A DNA stretch of 64,000 nt. It comes from Chinchilla lanigera. Taxonomy: Eukaryota; Chordata; Mammalia; Rodentia; Chinchillidae. Made by a program: the position numbers and the translations under genes. This document shows, piece after piece, positions 34,530-46,354 of this stretch. Under the pieces are notes generated by a model, which worked only from the letters and a program-made list of their open reading frames with translations, did no database searches and was not told the DNA's origin. The stretch is taken from the NCBI RefSeq assembly GCF_000276665.1, contig NW_004955446.1, positions 8,395,636-8,459,635 on the forward strand, read 5' to 3'. Numbering within the stretch: position 1 is the first letter of the stretch; each line of letters starts with the position of its first letter.

Positions 34530-36480
34530 TTACCCTAGAATTGGGGCTGGAACCCAGGTCTTCTGTGTCACAGTATAATGCCCTTTCCAAATGTCTTGTG
34601 ACTTCCAGGTAGTAAACCAACTTTGTTTCCAGTGAAGGTGATTAATGACCTGCTGTAAACGCAGCATGCTTTAAAATTGTTATTTTGTAAGTAAAGCTTC
34701 ATGTTGGTCCGTACAAAATCTCTGGCCTGGCCTTCACTGAAAACAGTTAAGCTATGAGTCAGCTAGCAATGGTTAGAGTTCAGCCTGGAAATATGAAACA
34801 GAATGAGGCTAATTGACACATATCAAAATCAAGCCTGAGCGTTGGGCCTCATTAGCACCATGCTCTATCTAATTGTGCTAGCTAGTCACAGACATCAGTA
34901 CAGAATTCAGTCAACACATTGGTGGTTCTTCTTCTCCTTTGACCTTCACCCCATTCTGGGGAATAACATGTAATGAAAGACATCTTTAAGAAGCAATTTG
35001 TTTATTTAGTCTCATAGGTTCTTAAAAAATTCTATTCCCAGTCTACAAGCAAGGATTCTTGAAAATATTTATTAAATGTTGATAATATGTAAGTCATCCT
35101 TTAAAATTATCTTTATTGCAACATCAATGTTGACTAATTTAAAGTGAAACAATGCAATTAAATGTTCCTTTAAGCAAATTTTTAAGCCAAATCACATATG
35201 CATTGAATTGGCTTGCCAGAGTGAGTCTACTTATTAAATGCATTGATTTCACACTGGAAAAACCTTCACTTCTCTACAGTTTACATTTTGATAAGTGCAG
35301 TTGGCAACAATATTTTGACCAGAATTACTATGTTTTGTTATTCACTGTGTGTCTGGACCTTTTTACTAATTATTTTTTTCTTGAATTGGTCTGCATGAAC
35401 TAAATTTTTCTCCTATTAAGAAACCTTTTGGTAAAAGTGTCCTGAAGGTAGAGTAGCTCATTTCTGTAATGTTATTTCATAGATACATACTTTTGTTTTA
35501 TGGCTGCAGATATTGCCAATTAGTATTTCTAGGTAGTCCTGTGAGCTTGTTGCATAGTTCATTTAACTTAAGTTTGCTGGAGCAGACTAGTTGAAAATCA
35601 GGGTTTTAGGGTCTGTTATTGTCCTTCTCTACTTGAAATATAAATGTTGAAGGGAAAAAATCTCTGTGATGGGTCACACTTTGCAACTGAGTACTCATAA
35701 TTCAGGAAGGGTGTGCAATGATAAATATATGTAAAGAACAGAACACACATGGTAACAGAGCTATATGGAAAGGAGCTTAAAGGCAAAATAAGATGTATGA
35801 GGAAAAATACTTCTGTAGAAGAATTTTAGAGAAATAAATATTATATATTTCACATTTAGACTGATGGGATTTTTAAATCATTATGTTCAAGACAGCTCCC
35901 ACTTTGTTTCTCTAGAATGGTAATATTCCAGATAATTTATGCCAACAAAAAGAAATGCATTTTAAAAAACAAACATTACCTTCAGAGAAATATCAGATTT
36001 AGTCATATCTCCTATTAAGAGTTAACAACACAAAATGAGGGCAGAAATCAATACAGTCCTAACAATGCAAAGTCATAGTCCTTTATAAGGCAAAATGTAT
36101 GAATAGATGGTGTTCAATTCATACTGCCATGAGGAATACAGGAACAATGCCAATTATTTATGCTGCAACCCAGAAATAATGCAATAATACAGTCTTTTTT
36201 CCCAAAACAAACTATCCTAACACTAAGGTGAATGATTTTTCTTTTCCAAGGGCTATATAAACAGTCACTTCTATGAAGCTTACTCTATGTTCTAGAAGAT
36301 GTGTGCTTAATAAGTCCTTTTCAGCGACTAGTTACTGCCGGTTGTTTTTAGCACCATTTCTCAGTCACCTGTCTGCATCCCTTTTTCAATGTCCTTTTCT
36401 GATTCCTTTCAATTTTCCCAAATAAGTCATCATGCATTTCCTCCGTTTTGCCATAGTATTTTCTACATTGTTCATTCATT
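34530..36480. other. No gene or repeat recognised
   Basis: Ordinary AT-rich DNA. Nothing coding. The block TTAGCACCATGCTCTATCTA near 34850 is unremarkable. Confidence 0.5.
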
Positions 36481-36483
36481 GAA

Positions 36484-36514
36484 TGACGTCATATATATAT
36501 ATATATATATATAT
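36484..36514. repeat. (AT)n microsatellite joined to a TGACGTCA palindrome
   Basis: A perfect cAMP-response-element palindrome TGACGTCA (36484-36491) runs straight into about 12 AT repeats ending near 36514. The palindrome may be chance; see findings. Confidence 0.85.
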
Positions 36515-36929
36515 CACATATATGTTTCTATAGCCCCAACCATAAGAGTCATTATGTCCATCCTAACTCAGAACTGATATACAGAAATTTACATTTTTAA
36601 ACCCAAGGTAAACAAACATATATACACTGTATTTTTATTTTCCACTTGGAGCTCTAATAAGTGTCTCAAAACTAACTTGCCGTAAGACAAACACTGGATT
36701 TACAATTGCCATACCTACTTCCCTCCTAGAACTTCTATTAGTTTAACAGTATCATAGTTTCCATTGCTAAGGCTAAACATATTTGGCTTCTTTTCTTCCT
36801 TTTTTTGTTTTGTTTTCTTTTCATTTTTGTGCCATACCCACAAGTCCTAATATAGTTACACTTTCCTTCTTTGTACTTCTTCTACCCAGGCCCAAGCCAG
36901 TGAGGCCTCAGACAATAAAAACAATTCCC

Positions 36930-37123
36930 GTCTGCTATGTCAAACTCTACATTTGCCATTCTTCTTTCCGTTCGCAGCATGGCAGCCAAAATATGATTCT
37001 CGTAAGATGTAACTCAGGCCATGCTACTCTTCTGCTCAGAACCTACCAAAGACTTTCTTTTCATTCTAAGTCAAAGCGAAAACATTTTTTCCCAACACAC
37101 ACATACGCATGTGTACATGAATG

Positions 37124-37160
<37 letters not shown>

Positions 37161-37560
37161 CTTTCTCCCTCCCAAGTTTATCTTCTATGGCCCTCAGTCC
37201 CTCAGTTTGCTCCAGCCACCCCATGCCTCTGTGCTTTCCTACCCTGCCCCGGGCCTTTTGTCCTGACAATCCTCTCTGCTTAAAGTACTTTCCCTGGCTT
37301 CCTTTGGGTCTCTGATCAAACACCACCTCATCAGAGAGGACTTTCCTGATAATGCATAAAACTGCACGGTCCACTTTCCTACATCCCCTTAGTCCCATAC
37401 CTTTATTGTTCTCCACAGAACTTAGCATTGTCTAATAGCATATATCTATTTTAATGATAATTATCTGCTTCAAAGACTTTGTTACATATTCACACTCCAG
37501 TATCTAGAGCATGTCATATGTATGCCTATTAAGTAAATATGTTTTTATGTTAAGTAAACT
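36930..37560 (+). repeat. L2 LINE 3' region containing an (AC)n tract
   Basis: GGCCATGCTACTCTTCTGCT, AGAACCTACCAAAGACTTTC, CCACCCCATGCCTCTGTGCT, CCTCATCAGAGAGGACTTTC and the end AAGTAAATATGTTTTT reproduce the L2 3' kilobase in order. A pure (AC)n run of about 32 bases at 37127-37158 interrupts it. Confidence 0.75.
37127..37158. repeat. (AC)n microsatellite
   Basis: About 16 uninterrupted AC units. Confidence 0.97.
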
Positions 37561-37787
37561 ATTTTTAGCTGATTTACACAAGCGGGAGTCAGTGTGGCAG
37601 TTTTAACTCAAAATTCATGAAGAAAAATCTGTATATGATATACATTGTAGCTCAGGCTACTCCCACACTACCATATATTTAAGAAACTGAAATATAATAG
37701 GGATATTATTTGATGGAATTTATTATTATAGTTTTTAATACTGGATGTAACAGCGGACAAAGTATGTCTCTTAAAAGCTGCAATTTC

Positions 37788-37891
37788 TGGGGCTGGGGAT
37801 TTAGCTCAGCGGCACAGTGCCTGCCTGGCAAGCGCAACAGCGTGAGTTCGATTCCTTGTACCAGAAGAAAACCAAAACTAAAACAAAAAAG
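37788..37891 (+). mobile_element. ID SINE
   Basis: GGGGCTGGGGATTTAGCTCA, GCGGCACAGTGCCTGCCTGG and CAACAGCGTGAGTTCGATTC, with an AAAAC-rich tail. Target duplication AGCTGCAATTTC at 37776-37787 and 37892-37903. Several CpGs survive. Confidence 0.92.
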
Positions 37892-37909
37892 AGCTGCAAT
37901 TTCATTCCA

Positions 37910-38645
37910 AAATGTCCTGTCATTGCTCTGATCATCTTTAAGGCTGTTATTATTCTTGATTCTAGCAGTGGCATTTCATGTTAGTTTCACTAAATTTTAT
38001 TTCTACATATGAAATATTTAAAGCACACAACTATTTTTATAGCTAATTTGCACATAGTGAGAATCACTATGTCAATTCTAACTTGGAATTTCTATGAGAA
38101 AATATACTCATTATACCTAATGAGAAAATCAAATATTTTATCCTTACTGTAGTTCTCTGACAGTTTAAGATCTCTAATGCCATAGGAATTAATTACCTGA
38201 ATTGTAGTCAAAAAAGCTCTAATATCTATAAAATTTTAGAGTACAATGATAGCAAATAAACGTTACTTTTTAGCTACTGAAATTTGTACATCTCTGTTTT
38301 CTCTCTCCAATGGAAGTGCTTGTCTGGCTCTCTCACATTCATGAAAAGGTGTTGCTTTCAGCCTTCTACACACAAAAGATTGTAACCATTGCCACATCTA
38401 CAGCCTTGTGGGGCCAGAGGTGCACACTTTGGGAATTTTCTACTAAAGGACTTCAAAGATTCAATGTGACATAAAGTGGTAACTTGGGATTCACAGAAGC
38501 ATCTTCATCATAGAATTTTGGAATTTCTTTTAGTAGAAAATAGTCCTTGGCAATTATCTCACGCAACACTACTCATATAACAGTGAAAAGTTAAAATATT
38601 CCTCATGCTTTGCATAATTACTGGCTTAATTTCCTCTTACCTACA
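37910..38645. other. No gene or repeat recognised
   Basis: AT-rich; no repeat family or open frame of note. Confidence 0.5.
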
Positions 38646-38649
38646 GTGC

Positions 38650-39060
38650 CTTGCTATCTGGTCATTCAAAATGGCCACTCCACTCTTCAAGGCTGCTGAA
38701 TTCATTCTGTTGTTTTCTTAATAATGTTTTCCCCTGCTGATTATATTCCTATCTCCTCCTTGTCATTCAAATCTCAGTGTAAAGGTCACTTATTCAGAGA
38801 GGTCTTCCTGGTGACCCAACCTAAAGCAGCCTCAGTCACCTGCCAGCGCATTCCCTATTTTAAGTCTCATCATAGCCTGCCTCACTGTCTTCTTTCTGGA
38901 GGGTTTGCTTCTATATTTATTACATGTTTGTTGTTCATCTCACCACATGAAATACAGACAGAAGCAGCCTGAATTGTTTTGTTCACTGTATCCCTAGTGA
39001 AACATTTTCTGATGCTCAATACTTATTTATTCAATAAGTGAATGATGTAATCCCTATTAC
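38650..39060 (+). repeat. L2 LINE 3' end
   Basis: CATTCAAATCTCAGTGTAAA, GGTCACTTATTCAGAGAGGT, CTTCCTGGTGACCCAACCTA, TTTTGTTCACTGTATCCCTA and GCTCAATACTTATTTATTCA follow the L2 terminus closely, including the final AAGTGAATGA. Confidence 0.8.
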
Positions 39061-39064
39061 TTAT

Positions 39065-39615
39065 CATCTTTGCTCTCATGATTGAAAAGACTCCAGTGGC
39101 TAAGAGTGGAGAACCCAACTGATACAGACTTTTCCAGCCTTACAGGGATCACAAACAAATCACAAAATTAACTGACCTGTTCTTCGCAGGTTAAGGTAAC
39201 ATGTCTAGGTGTTTTCAGTGTTGTCAGACTACTCTGTCATAAACATGTTAATCAGGTTTTGTTTATTAGTTTTCCAGTGATACATATCTCATTTATCAAG
39301 CACAGTCTTCCTTTCTTGCATCTGCAAGAAGAGAGAAAACACTGATTTATTATACCCCTGGATGTTTCCCTTTCTGAGAAATGTTTTAGTCAAGTATTTC
39401 AGATGTGTTGTATTAAAATACAGAAAACTAAATTTTAATATTCACTTATTAAAAAGGGAAGAAAAATATGTCAGTTATATTTTTTAACCAATGAATTTTC
39501 AACCTACTAGGTACTGGGTTCTTTTCTCATTGGGAGAGAGCACAAATAACAAGCAATGATTCTGTTCTGTCTTCAATCTATCTTTGTGTTACTATAGTCT
39601 TACCATAATTCTTGG
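39065..39615. other. No gene or repeat recognised
   Basis: Ordinary sequence between L2 and MIR remnants. Confidence 0.5.
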
Positions 39616-39619
39616 ATTT

Positions 39620-39755
39620 GGAATCACCTTTTTCCTTTTTTACATGTTAGAAAATTAAGCTCGGAGCAGTAATACAATATACCCAAACTCATGTTGGTAG
39701 TAGTAGAGTTGGGATTTGAACACAAGTTTTATTACTCTAAAACATTCTCCGATTA
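39620..39755 (-). repeat. MIR, minus strand
   Basis: TTACATGTTAGAAAATTAAG, CTCGGAGCAGTAATACAATA and AGAGTTGGGATTTGAACACA are the reverse-complement MIR core. Confidence 0.65.
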
Positions 39756-39834
39756 TATTTTAACATCTGGAAAACAATATTGTATAAAACATAACTATGG
39801 TTTCTCTTATCTTAGAAATCCAACATATAAATAA

Positions 39835-40040
39835 TTTAAAGAGAAAAATAAAAGTACATAACAGAAAATAGGGATGTATACTTTGTGGAGATGAGAGGAG
39901 ATTCTGGATATGGTAAGAGATAGAGGCGGGCTGAGGGAGGGAAGTAAAAATGATTAAGATTTGATATGAGTATGTATCAATCCCCCAAGATGAATATAAT
40001 TACCATGTATTGTAAAAATATACTCATGAAAAAGAAACAA
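39835..40040 (+). mobile_element. L1 3' end (sense)
   Basis: GGGCTGAGGGAGGGAAGTAA, AATGATTAAGATTTGATATG, AGTATGTATCAATCCCCCAA and the A-rich end ACTCATGAAAAAGAAAC. Its end is homologous to 3160-3235. Confidence 0.5.
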
Positions 40041-40044
40041 AAAT

Positions 40045-41160
40045 TTAATAACAAAATTAAATTTTCTAAATACTTAAAATAATTATAACTTATGTAAAGA
40101 ACTATGTATCCCATAGATAAATGAACTATATATTTTGTTCACACAAGCTAAGTACAATATACACTACCGTTTTATATTACTGCAGCCAACTGCAGAGTGC
40201 ATCAAGATATAAATTAGACCTAATTAAATGACTGTGCAGAGACAAGATTCAAAAATTAGACCCAGTCAAAAGATTGTTCAGATATAAAATTTATCAGTTA
40301 TTGTCCAAAGTGTTCTCATTAAGATTACTCTAATTCCCTTACAATTTTTAATATGGTGGACACTAGATTCTAGGAAGCAGATAAACCCAGTGTTTTACGT
40401 CAACAAATGCTCCTATGTTAATCGTGGGGAACATAGTGTCTCTGGTGATGAGGGAGTTATACAACCCAAATTATGGGCATCACACTGAGAGCAGCACCTG
40501 AGAAGTGGGGCACTTTGTGACTGTGTTGGTGGCTATCAAGTGTGAAAATTGAAATTAGGAACTTTAAACTTTCTCCCTAGTTACATCAGCCAACAAGATC
40601 TTCATAAATATTTAGACTATAGTAGCTGCTGCTCCCACTGTAGATATTTCATCTGGCCCAGGATCAATTCAATAGTCACGAATAGAGGTTAGCTCTTTGG
40701 CATGTGAATATTAGAGAGATACAATCTCATAAAATAAAGGAATTTGTTTTTGTTACAGCAGAATATGTAATTCAGTTCAAAAACTATCAACTCTATCAGC
40801 CAAAAAATTGGTTACATGAGACTTAGTCAGTCTTTATTCATTTAGTCAAAAGTATTTATTTATTGTTCACAGGTATGCTGAAAGCATAGTTGGATACACA
40901 ATGTTCTTATCCTCAGGAACGTCACAATTGAGATGCACAATCAAGCATACAAAAATCAAATGGTAATTGAGGCAGCATAGGCAGTTTATGATGTGCCTTA
41001 TGAATAGTATGAAAAATAAATTATATGAGTTCATAAAAAGGAGAGATCTAGAAAGGCACCATACAAAACCATGCCACTGTTTTTGTTTGGGGTTGAATGG
41101 GTTGAAGTTGAAGGAGTACAAAGTGCTCCAAGTTGGTAGGCAGGGTTAGCAAGAGGCAAT
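40045..41160. other. No gene or repeat recognised
   Basis: Ordinary AT-rich DNA; 40440-40560 is slightly GC-richer with no recognised element. Confidence 0.5.
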
Positions 41161-41173
41161 CAAAAGGGATTTA

Positions 41174-41380
41174 GGGCTGGGGATTTAGCTCAGTGGCAAA
41201 AGCGCCTGCCTGGCAAGTGCAAGGTCGTGAGTTCGGTTCCCGTGTACCAGAGAAAAACCNNNNNNNNNNNNNNNNNNNNNNNNNNNNNNNNNNNNNNNNN
41301 NNNNNNNNNNNNNNNNNNNNNNNNNNNNNNNNNNNNNNNNNNNNNNNNNNNNNNNNNNNAAAAAAAAAAAAAAAAAAAAA
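41174..41380 (+). mobile_element. ID SINE with an assembly gap in its A-tail
   Basis: ID body at 41174-41259, then 100 Ns, then a run of at least 24 A. Flanking AAAAGGGATTTA (41162-41173) and AAAAGGCATTTA (41381-41392) form a target duplication (11 of 12), so the gap lies wholly inside this one element. Confidence 0.88.
41260..41359. other. Assembly gap, 100 N
   Basis: Exactly 100 unknown bases, a conventional placeholder. It falls in a poly(A) stretch, a common cause of gap formation; the true length is unknown. Confidence 0.99.
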
Positions 41381-41694
41381 AAAAGGCATTTAAATATGTG
41401 AAACTAGGAATTGGTTTGTCATCTTTTGGAAATAGTAGAAAATCACAAAAGTAGTTCCTTCCCATAATGCATGGGCTTTTGATTGTTAAGATATTGGGAA
41501 TTTAGTCTGAGGATAATGGGAAATTATGGAAGGTTTTCCGGAAGAGAGAGATAGGACAAGGACAATATGTCCTATAACATTAGTGACATTAACATGTTAT
41601 AAGGACAACATTAGTCCTATAGCTAAGCTGATAGAAATGTGACAGATTCTTTAAAATAAGAAGGGACAAGAAAGGAAGAAAATAGAACAGTGAT

Positions 41695-41880
41695 TCTTAA
41701 CTTTAATGTGCTTAAAAATCTGCCTAAGGAGCTTGTTAAAATTGCAGATTCCCATGCTCTACTCCAGAGACTCTGACTCCATAAGTCTGAAGAGGGCCCA
41801 TAATCTCCTTCTTAGCAAAAGTTAATGTGACTCAGGTTTAAGTGGTCTTCAGACTACAATTTGATTAGTATTAAATTAAA
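41695..41880 (+). mobile_element. MER5-like hAT-Charlie remnant
   Basis: CAGTGATTCTTAACTTTAAT at the left, AAGGAGCTTGTTAAAATTGC, AGATTCCCATGCTCTACTCC, AGAGACTCTGACTCCATAAG and GCAAAAGTTAATGTGACTCA follow the MER5A consensus. The right end is decayed. Confidence 0.7.
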
Positions 41881-41884
41881 AGAC

Positions 41885-43835
41885 TGTCACAACAATCCAG
41901 GAGTAAATTGGTGAGAATTTGTACTATAATTTTGGAAGTAGAAGAAGGGAAGAAATAGCCAAAGATGACATTAATGTATTTAACTCAGCATCTTTGATAT
42001 TGTGTGTTCATTACTGATTTTGTGAGTCAACCTCTTTGATATGTTTTGTTTACATAATTATATTTGTTTATGCAATTTAAAATAGTTAATGCACATAAAT
42101 ATAATACCAAACTGAGAACTAAAAAGAAAATACAACTTGAAATAATGAATATGGTAATACGTGTAAATTTAAAAAGCAAGCCAGAAAACAAGTTTGTATA
42201 ATATTCAAATATATTGTTATGTTTATTTTTCCCCATCCACGGATTTAATTACACTAATCCTTAGTCAAAGCTCCTGAATTCCTTTTTGTATTAGCTTTTC
42301 AAGAGGGATATATAATTCTCAGTTGTCTAAATCTTCCTCATTTGGCTAAGAGGTCAATTTTAGGGAATAGCATCCCTTTCCTAGAGTTCTATCAGACTAT
42401 AACCCCATTTCTTGGTTTGGACAGTATAGCTACTGGAATTATAGCTCATCGCTGGTAACCACCGGAGTTATACTTCACAGTTCATCGTGGGTTTACACTA
42501 TCTTGAGTCTTATTCTAAGGGTGTAGCTTCAAGGAAAAAGAAAATCTTGAGGTTATTACTGTTAGGGCTTAGCTTCCATCAACTCATCAGGAGTGGTACT
42601 GATGAAAGGTATGAAGAAAGCTAAGTTTTCAGGAGAAATGACAATTACTACAGGAAGCATTTCGGTCTCAGTTTGATCACTGATTTTCATCAAACAGCAA
42701 CAAATAATTGAAAGCAGCAGTGCCACACACAATCCCATTTTAAAAATTGAGTCTCTTATGTTTCTATTCTGTTCTTTACGCATGTGAATAATTTGGCTTT
42801 TAAAAGTTAATAACATCTGAGTATTTTTACAGATTACCTTTATAGTTTATGTGGGGTGTAGTATGGCTTTAGGAAGCCAAAATGTTTCTTTCACATGGAT
42901 ATTGCCTGATATTATTGAAATTACCAAGTCCTTAGTTCTAACAAAAGGAAAAAGGCAAAGAAACTCAAGTAGCTTGAAAAGGTAAAATATTGTGTATAGA
43001 TTAGTTTCTGTGAAGTGTAAGTAATAATCATGTATTAAAAATGGATGTTTGGTATGAAAGAGGGAGGGCTGTCACCTTCTGAAAGTGATGAAGGAACTGG
43101 AATTGAAAGGAGAATGGTGACTTGGGAGAAGTTTCAGCCTAGAGGCAAAGGGACCAGCACTGGATAGGGGTGGAGCTTACTTGGCTGCTGGGAGCAGAGG
43201 AGCTCCTTCCTGGGTCAACTGCTTCAACCAGAGCTATACCCTGTCTTTAGACAGGGTCTTATTCTCTTGGTTCCTGCTGTAGTTGACACCAATGTAGGGA
43301 ATGCTGAAGGCATCTTCCCCTACATTAACACTTACTTTTTGCTCACACTCCAAGGATTAATTCCTCAGAGAAATCATGTTATGAATGGTGGTTTGCTGAT
43401 GGTAGAATTTATCAGAGAGTATTTTCAAACTCATGGGTGGTCAGCAAACAGTTTCTCAAAAGATCCATTTGGTAAATTTCATGAACTTTGAGGGCTGCAT
43501 AGTCTTTGTCTCAGCTGCTCAGCTCTGCCGTTGGAGCGTGAAGGCAGTCACAGGCAATAAGTGAAACTGTGAGCGTAGATGTGTGCTAGTGATTATTTAC
43601 ACAAACAGGAGGTGATCTGGATTTGTCACAGAGCCACAGTTCCCTCAACTAGTTTTTTTGCAACATTTCTATTGTGGATTAGCAGGCTGGCTTAGAATAA
43701 CGGTTTTCTAGTTTAAGAAACTAATATTTTCCTAGAAAAAGAGATTCCAAATTAAAAATAGATATGAACCTAACCTAAGCTAGATCTCATAAGTTCTTTT
43801 TAAAAATAAAGGATTTGGAAGTACATAAATAGTGG
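41885..43835. other. No gene recognised
   Basis: Contains an ATG-initiated minus-strand frame of 84 codons (42562-42816) with one hydrophobic segment, and moderately GC-rich DNA at 43050-43560. Neither matches anything I recognise. Confidence 0.45.
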
Positions 43836-43839
43836 CTAG

Positions 43840-43945
43840 AACATGGGTTCCAGTATTTTCTAATTATATAAATTGTGGCCAGTTGCTTAGGAAACATTTT
43901 TTTCATCGGTACATTAGGAATAATAATATTTTCCTCATAAAAAGC
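43840..43945 (+). repeat. MIR fragment
   Basis: GAACATGGGTTCCAGTATTT, TGGCCAGTTGCTTAGGAAAC and CATCGGTACATTAGGAATAA match the MIR core. Confidence 0.55.
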
Positions 43946-44349
43946 CCACAATTGACAATTCCAGAGCAGAAGTGAAATCCCTATTGCAGCAACATTTGAT
44001 TGAATGGTTTTTCAGTGAACATTCACTTTCTTCATTTTTCTTCATTTACTGGAAAATACCTATGAAGTAGGATTATAAGTGGAAACAGATGATAGAAGAA
44101 GACAGAAGTAGTTTCACTTTCAAGATAACAATACTCATTATCTCAATAAAATACTAATTGCTGGCTGAAAGCACAGTCTTATTGCAAGATAGTTCACTAT
44201 TTTCAAGAGCTCTTTCCTTAGTATGGTAGAGATGGTTCTTGGCTCTCTCTACGTGCCTAACTACCTAAGTTTTATGTATTTACAGATAAGTATTCACACA
44301 TATATATTGATACACCTGTGTGCATACTTCCATGTGTATGTGTGTACAT

Positions 44350-44530
44350 TTGTATAACGGCTACTGTGCCAAGCATTTTATATTGTTTGATCTTTAAAGT
44401 CCCTTGGCAAATTTTGTTCTATTACCGTTCTTACTGATGAAAAGACTGACACATAGGCTATCTAACCAACCTGCTGCAGACATCAACAAAGTCTCACAGT
44501 TGAAACTGATGCTCAGGGATTTCTGGCTAT
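44350..44530 (-). repeat. MIR, minus strand
   Basis: GTGCCAAGCATTTTATATTG, TCTTACTGATGAAAAGACTG, CACATAGGCTATCTAACCAA and TTGAAACTGATGCTCAGGGA resemble the reversed MIR. Confidence 0.5.
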
Positions 44531-44534
44531 ACTG

Positions 44535-45885
44535 CAAATTCTCCAATAGCTATTATGAATGGCATACATATTAAAACAAGAAAGTAATATTTAATGGCAA
44601 TAAGACTACTGATTCCATTTTGACTAAATGAATTCACCATGTATGAGTTAGATAACCAACATCAAAAAAGAGCTGGGTCAGTTAACCCAGTCTGGGATTC
44701 ATAATTGGTCAGTAGGTCCCCATCTTTGAACCTGCAGAGAGGCTACTTAAAAATAAATCTCAGTCTACATTGGCACACTCCATAAAGCATTCTGAACAGT
44801 TTAATGTGTTCAAAAGACAAGACTTCTATTATTTATGCAGGAAGAAAATATGCTGTTTTCTATGCACTGAGCCAGGGGGAAAATTACTCAGCCTTAGCAA
44901 TATTAGACCATGGATCTTCCATTTACTTTCGAATGGTAGTGTCATGCTCAGGAGAATAACACTTGATATCCTTTTCTTTCCTCCAAGTACTATGTCAAAA
45001 CTACATTTATTAAAATAAACAAAATCTTGTACCATTCGGCCAAGCCTGTAAGAAGACAGAGTAAGCAAGCAAAGCATTAAAAACTAACATGTTGGAAAGC
45101 CTGTCTTGAATTGCAAATTCTCTATTTTTTCCCTCTCCTTACAAATTACATGGAAATTTAGCAATTCCATTGAAATACACAGTATTCCCAATGTGTTTTT
45201 AAAGTACTACTTCATTAAAAATTTTGCATTGAAATAAAGTGAAGAGCTGGGTTACAATCCAATTTAGTATTGAGTGTGCCCCAGGCATGAATCCTAACTT
45301 TTTCTCTCTTTAGGATATGAAGATGTACACGTACTTCTTGAGAAGAGTTTACAAAATAGCCTTCCCTCCATGCCAGGAGCCTCTTTGAAATATTGTTTAC
45401 CTTGGTTCCTAAGGATTTTGCTTACCACTGAAAAGTAACATCCTGGAGAAAAAGCCTTTCAATTTAATGATTTAGACTATTTTATCTTTCAATTAAGAAC
45501 AGCTATAACTACATTAAGAATCAAACTTTGTGATCTTAGATAATTATCTGAAAATATTCACAGACCTCTTGGAAACTAATGAATTTAAAGTAGGATGGCT
45601 AATCCTAGAATAGTTTAGTTCCTCTAAAGTGGGAGCAGCCTCCCTTTTGTCTTTTTATTGAAGGTTTTTGTTTTGGGCACATAGAGCTCCTTTCAAGTAT
45701 TCCAAACTTAATAGACATCTCATTCAGGGGGGAAGAAATGAACAATAAAAGTCTGATTTATTTCATATATATATCAACATGGTGTAGAAAATTTTTCTTT
45801 GCCTAAGATATGAAGTAAAGACAGATCTGGGTTTATACTGATAATCTCATTTAATAATAACTGTAACAGCCACAACAGATTCTTA
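44535..45885. other. No gene or repeat recognised
   Basis: Ordinary AT-rich DNA with short uninformative open frames. Confidence 0.5.
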
Positions 45886-45889
45886 TGAA

Positions 45890-45995
45890 GTATATGAATG
45901 GACTGATTTATTCAATCCTTACAAAATTCTATTTTTTATATTTTGTCACTAATCTGTTTTACAGATGAAGAATCTAAGCCTCAGCAATGAAAAAA
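45890..45995 (-). repeat. MIR fragment, minus strand
   Basis: TTATTCAATCCTTACAAAAT and CTGTTTTACAGATGAAGAAT, then CTAAGCCTCAGCAATG, match the reversed MIR core. Confidence 0.6.
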
Positions 45996-46224
45996 AAATC
46001 TTTCCAAGTACCATGCAATTTTCATATAAGTTCTGTCTGATACTTATCCCCCTTCTCTTAAATACAAAATTTTATTCCCAAAGAAATTGGCAATGGCCAG
46101 GGATGCAGGGAATGTTACTAGAGGGTCAGGTACTGGGGCTGCAGAGAGGCTGGCAGGAAAAGCCTGCTTAGGTTGTAAGTTCTGGAACTGCCAGTATAAA
46201 TTAAAATTCTGGCCCATGCAGTCC

Positions 46225-46350
46225 ATGAGCCCCTGTCTTCTCTGTGCCTCAGTATCTTTATCTGTACAATAGGGATAGTAATAAATTAATTTCTGAAAAG
46301 CACTTAGAGCAATACCTCTCTCAGAGAGAAGTCAATAAACTTTAGTTATC
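46225..46350 (+). repeat. MIR fragment
   Basis: TCTCTGTGCCTCAGTATCTT, TATCTGTACAATAGGGATAG and AAGTCAATAAACTTTAGTTA follow the 3' half of MIR. Confidence 0.65.
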
Positions 46351-46354
46351 ATTA

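Noticed and set aside
36783..37428. Frames of 120-166 codons on both strands
   Set aside because: They run through L2 and an (AC)n microsatellite and show His/Thr or Val/Cys dipeptide runs.
41190..41465. Open frames across the 100-N gap
   Set aside because: Translation of unknown bases and poly(A)/poly(T) only.
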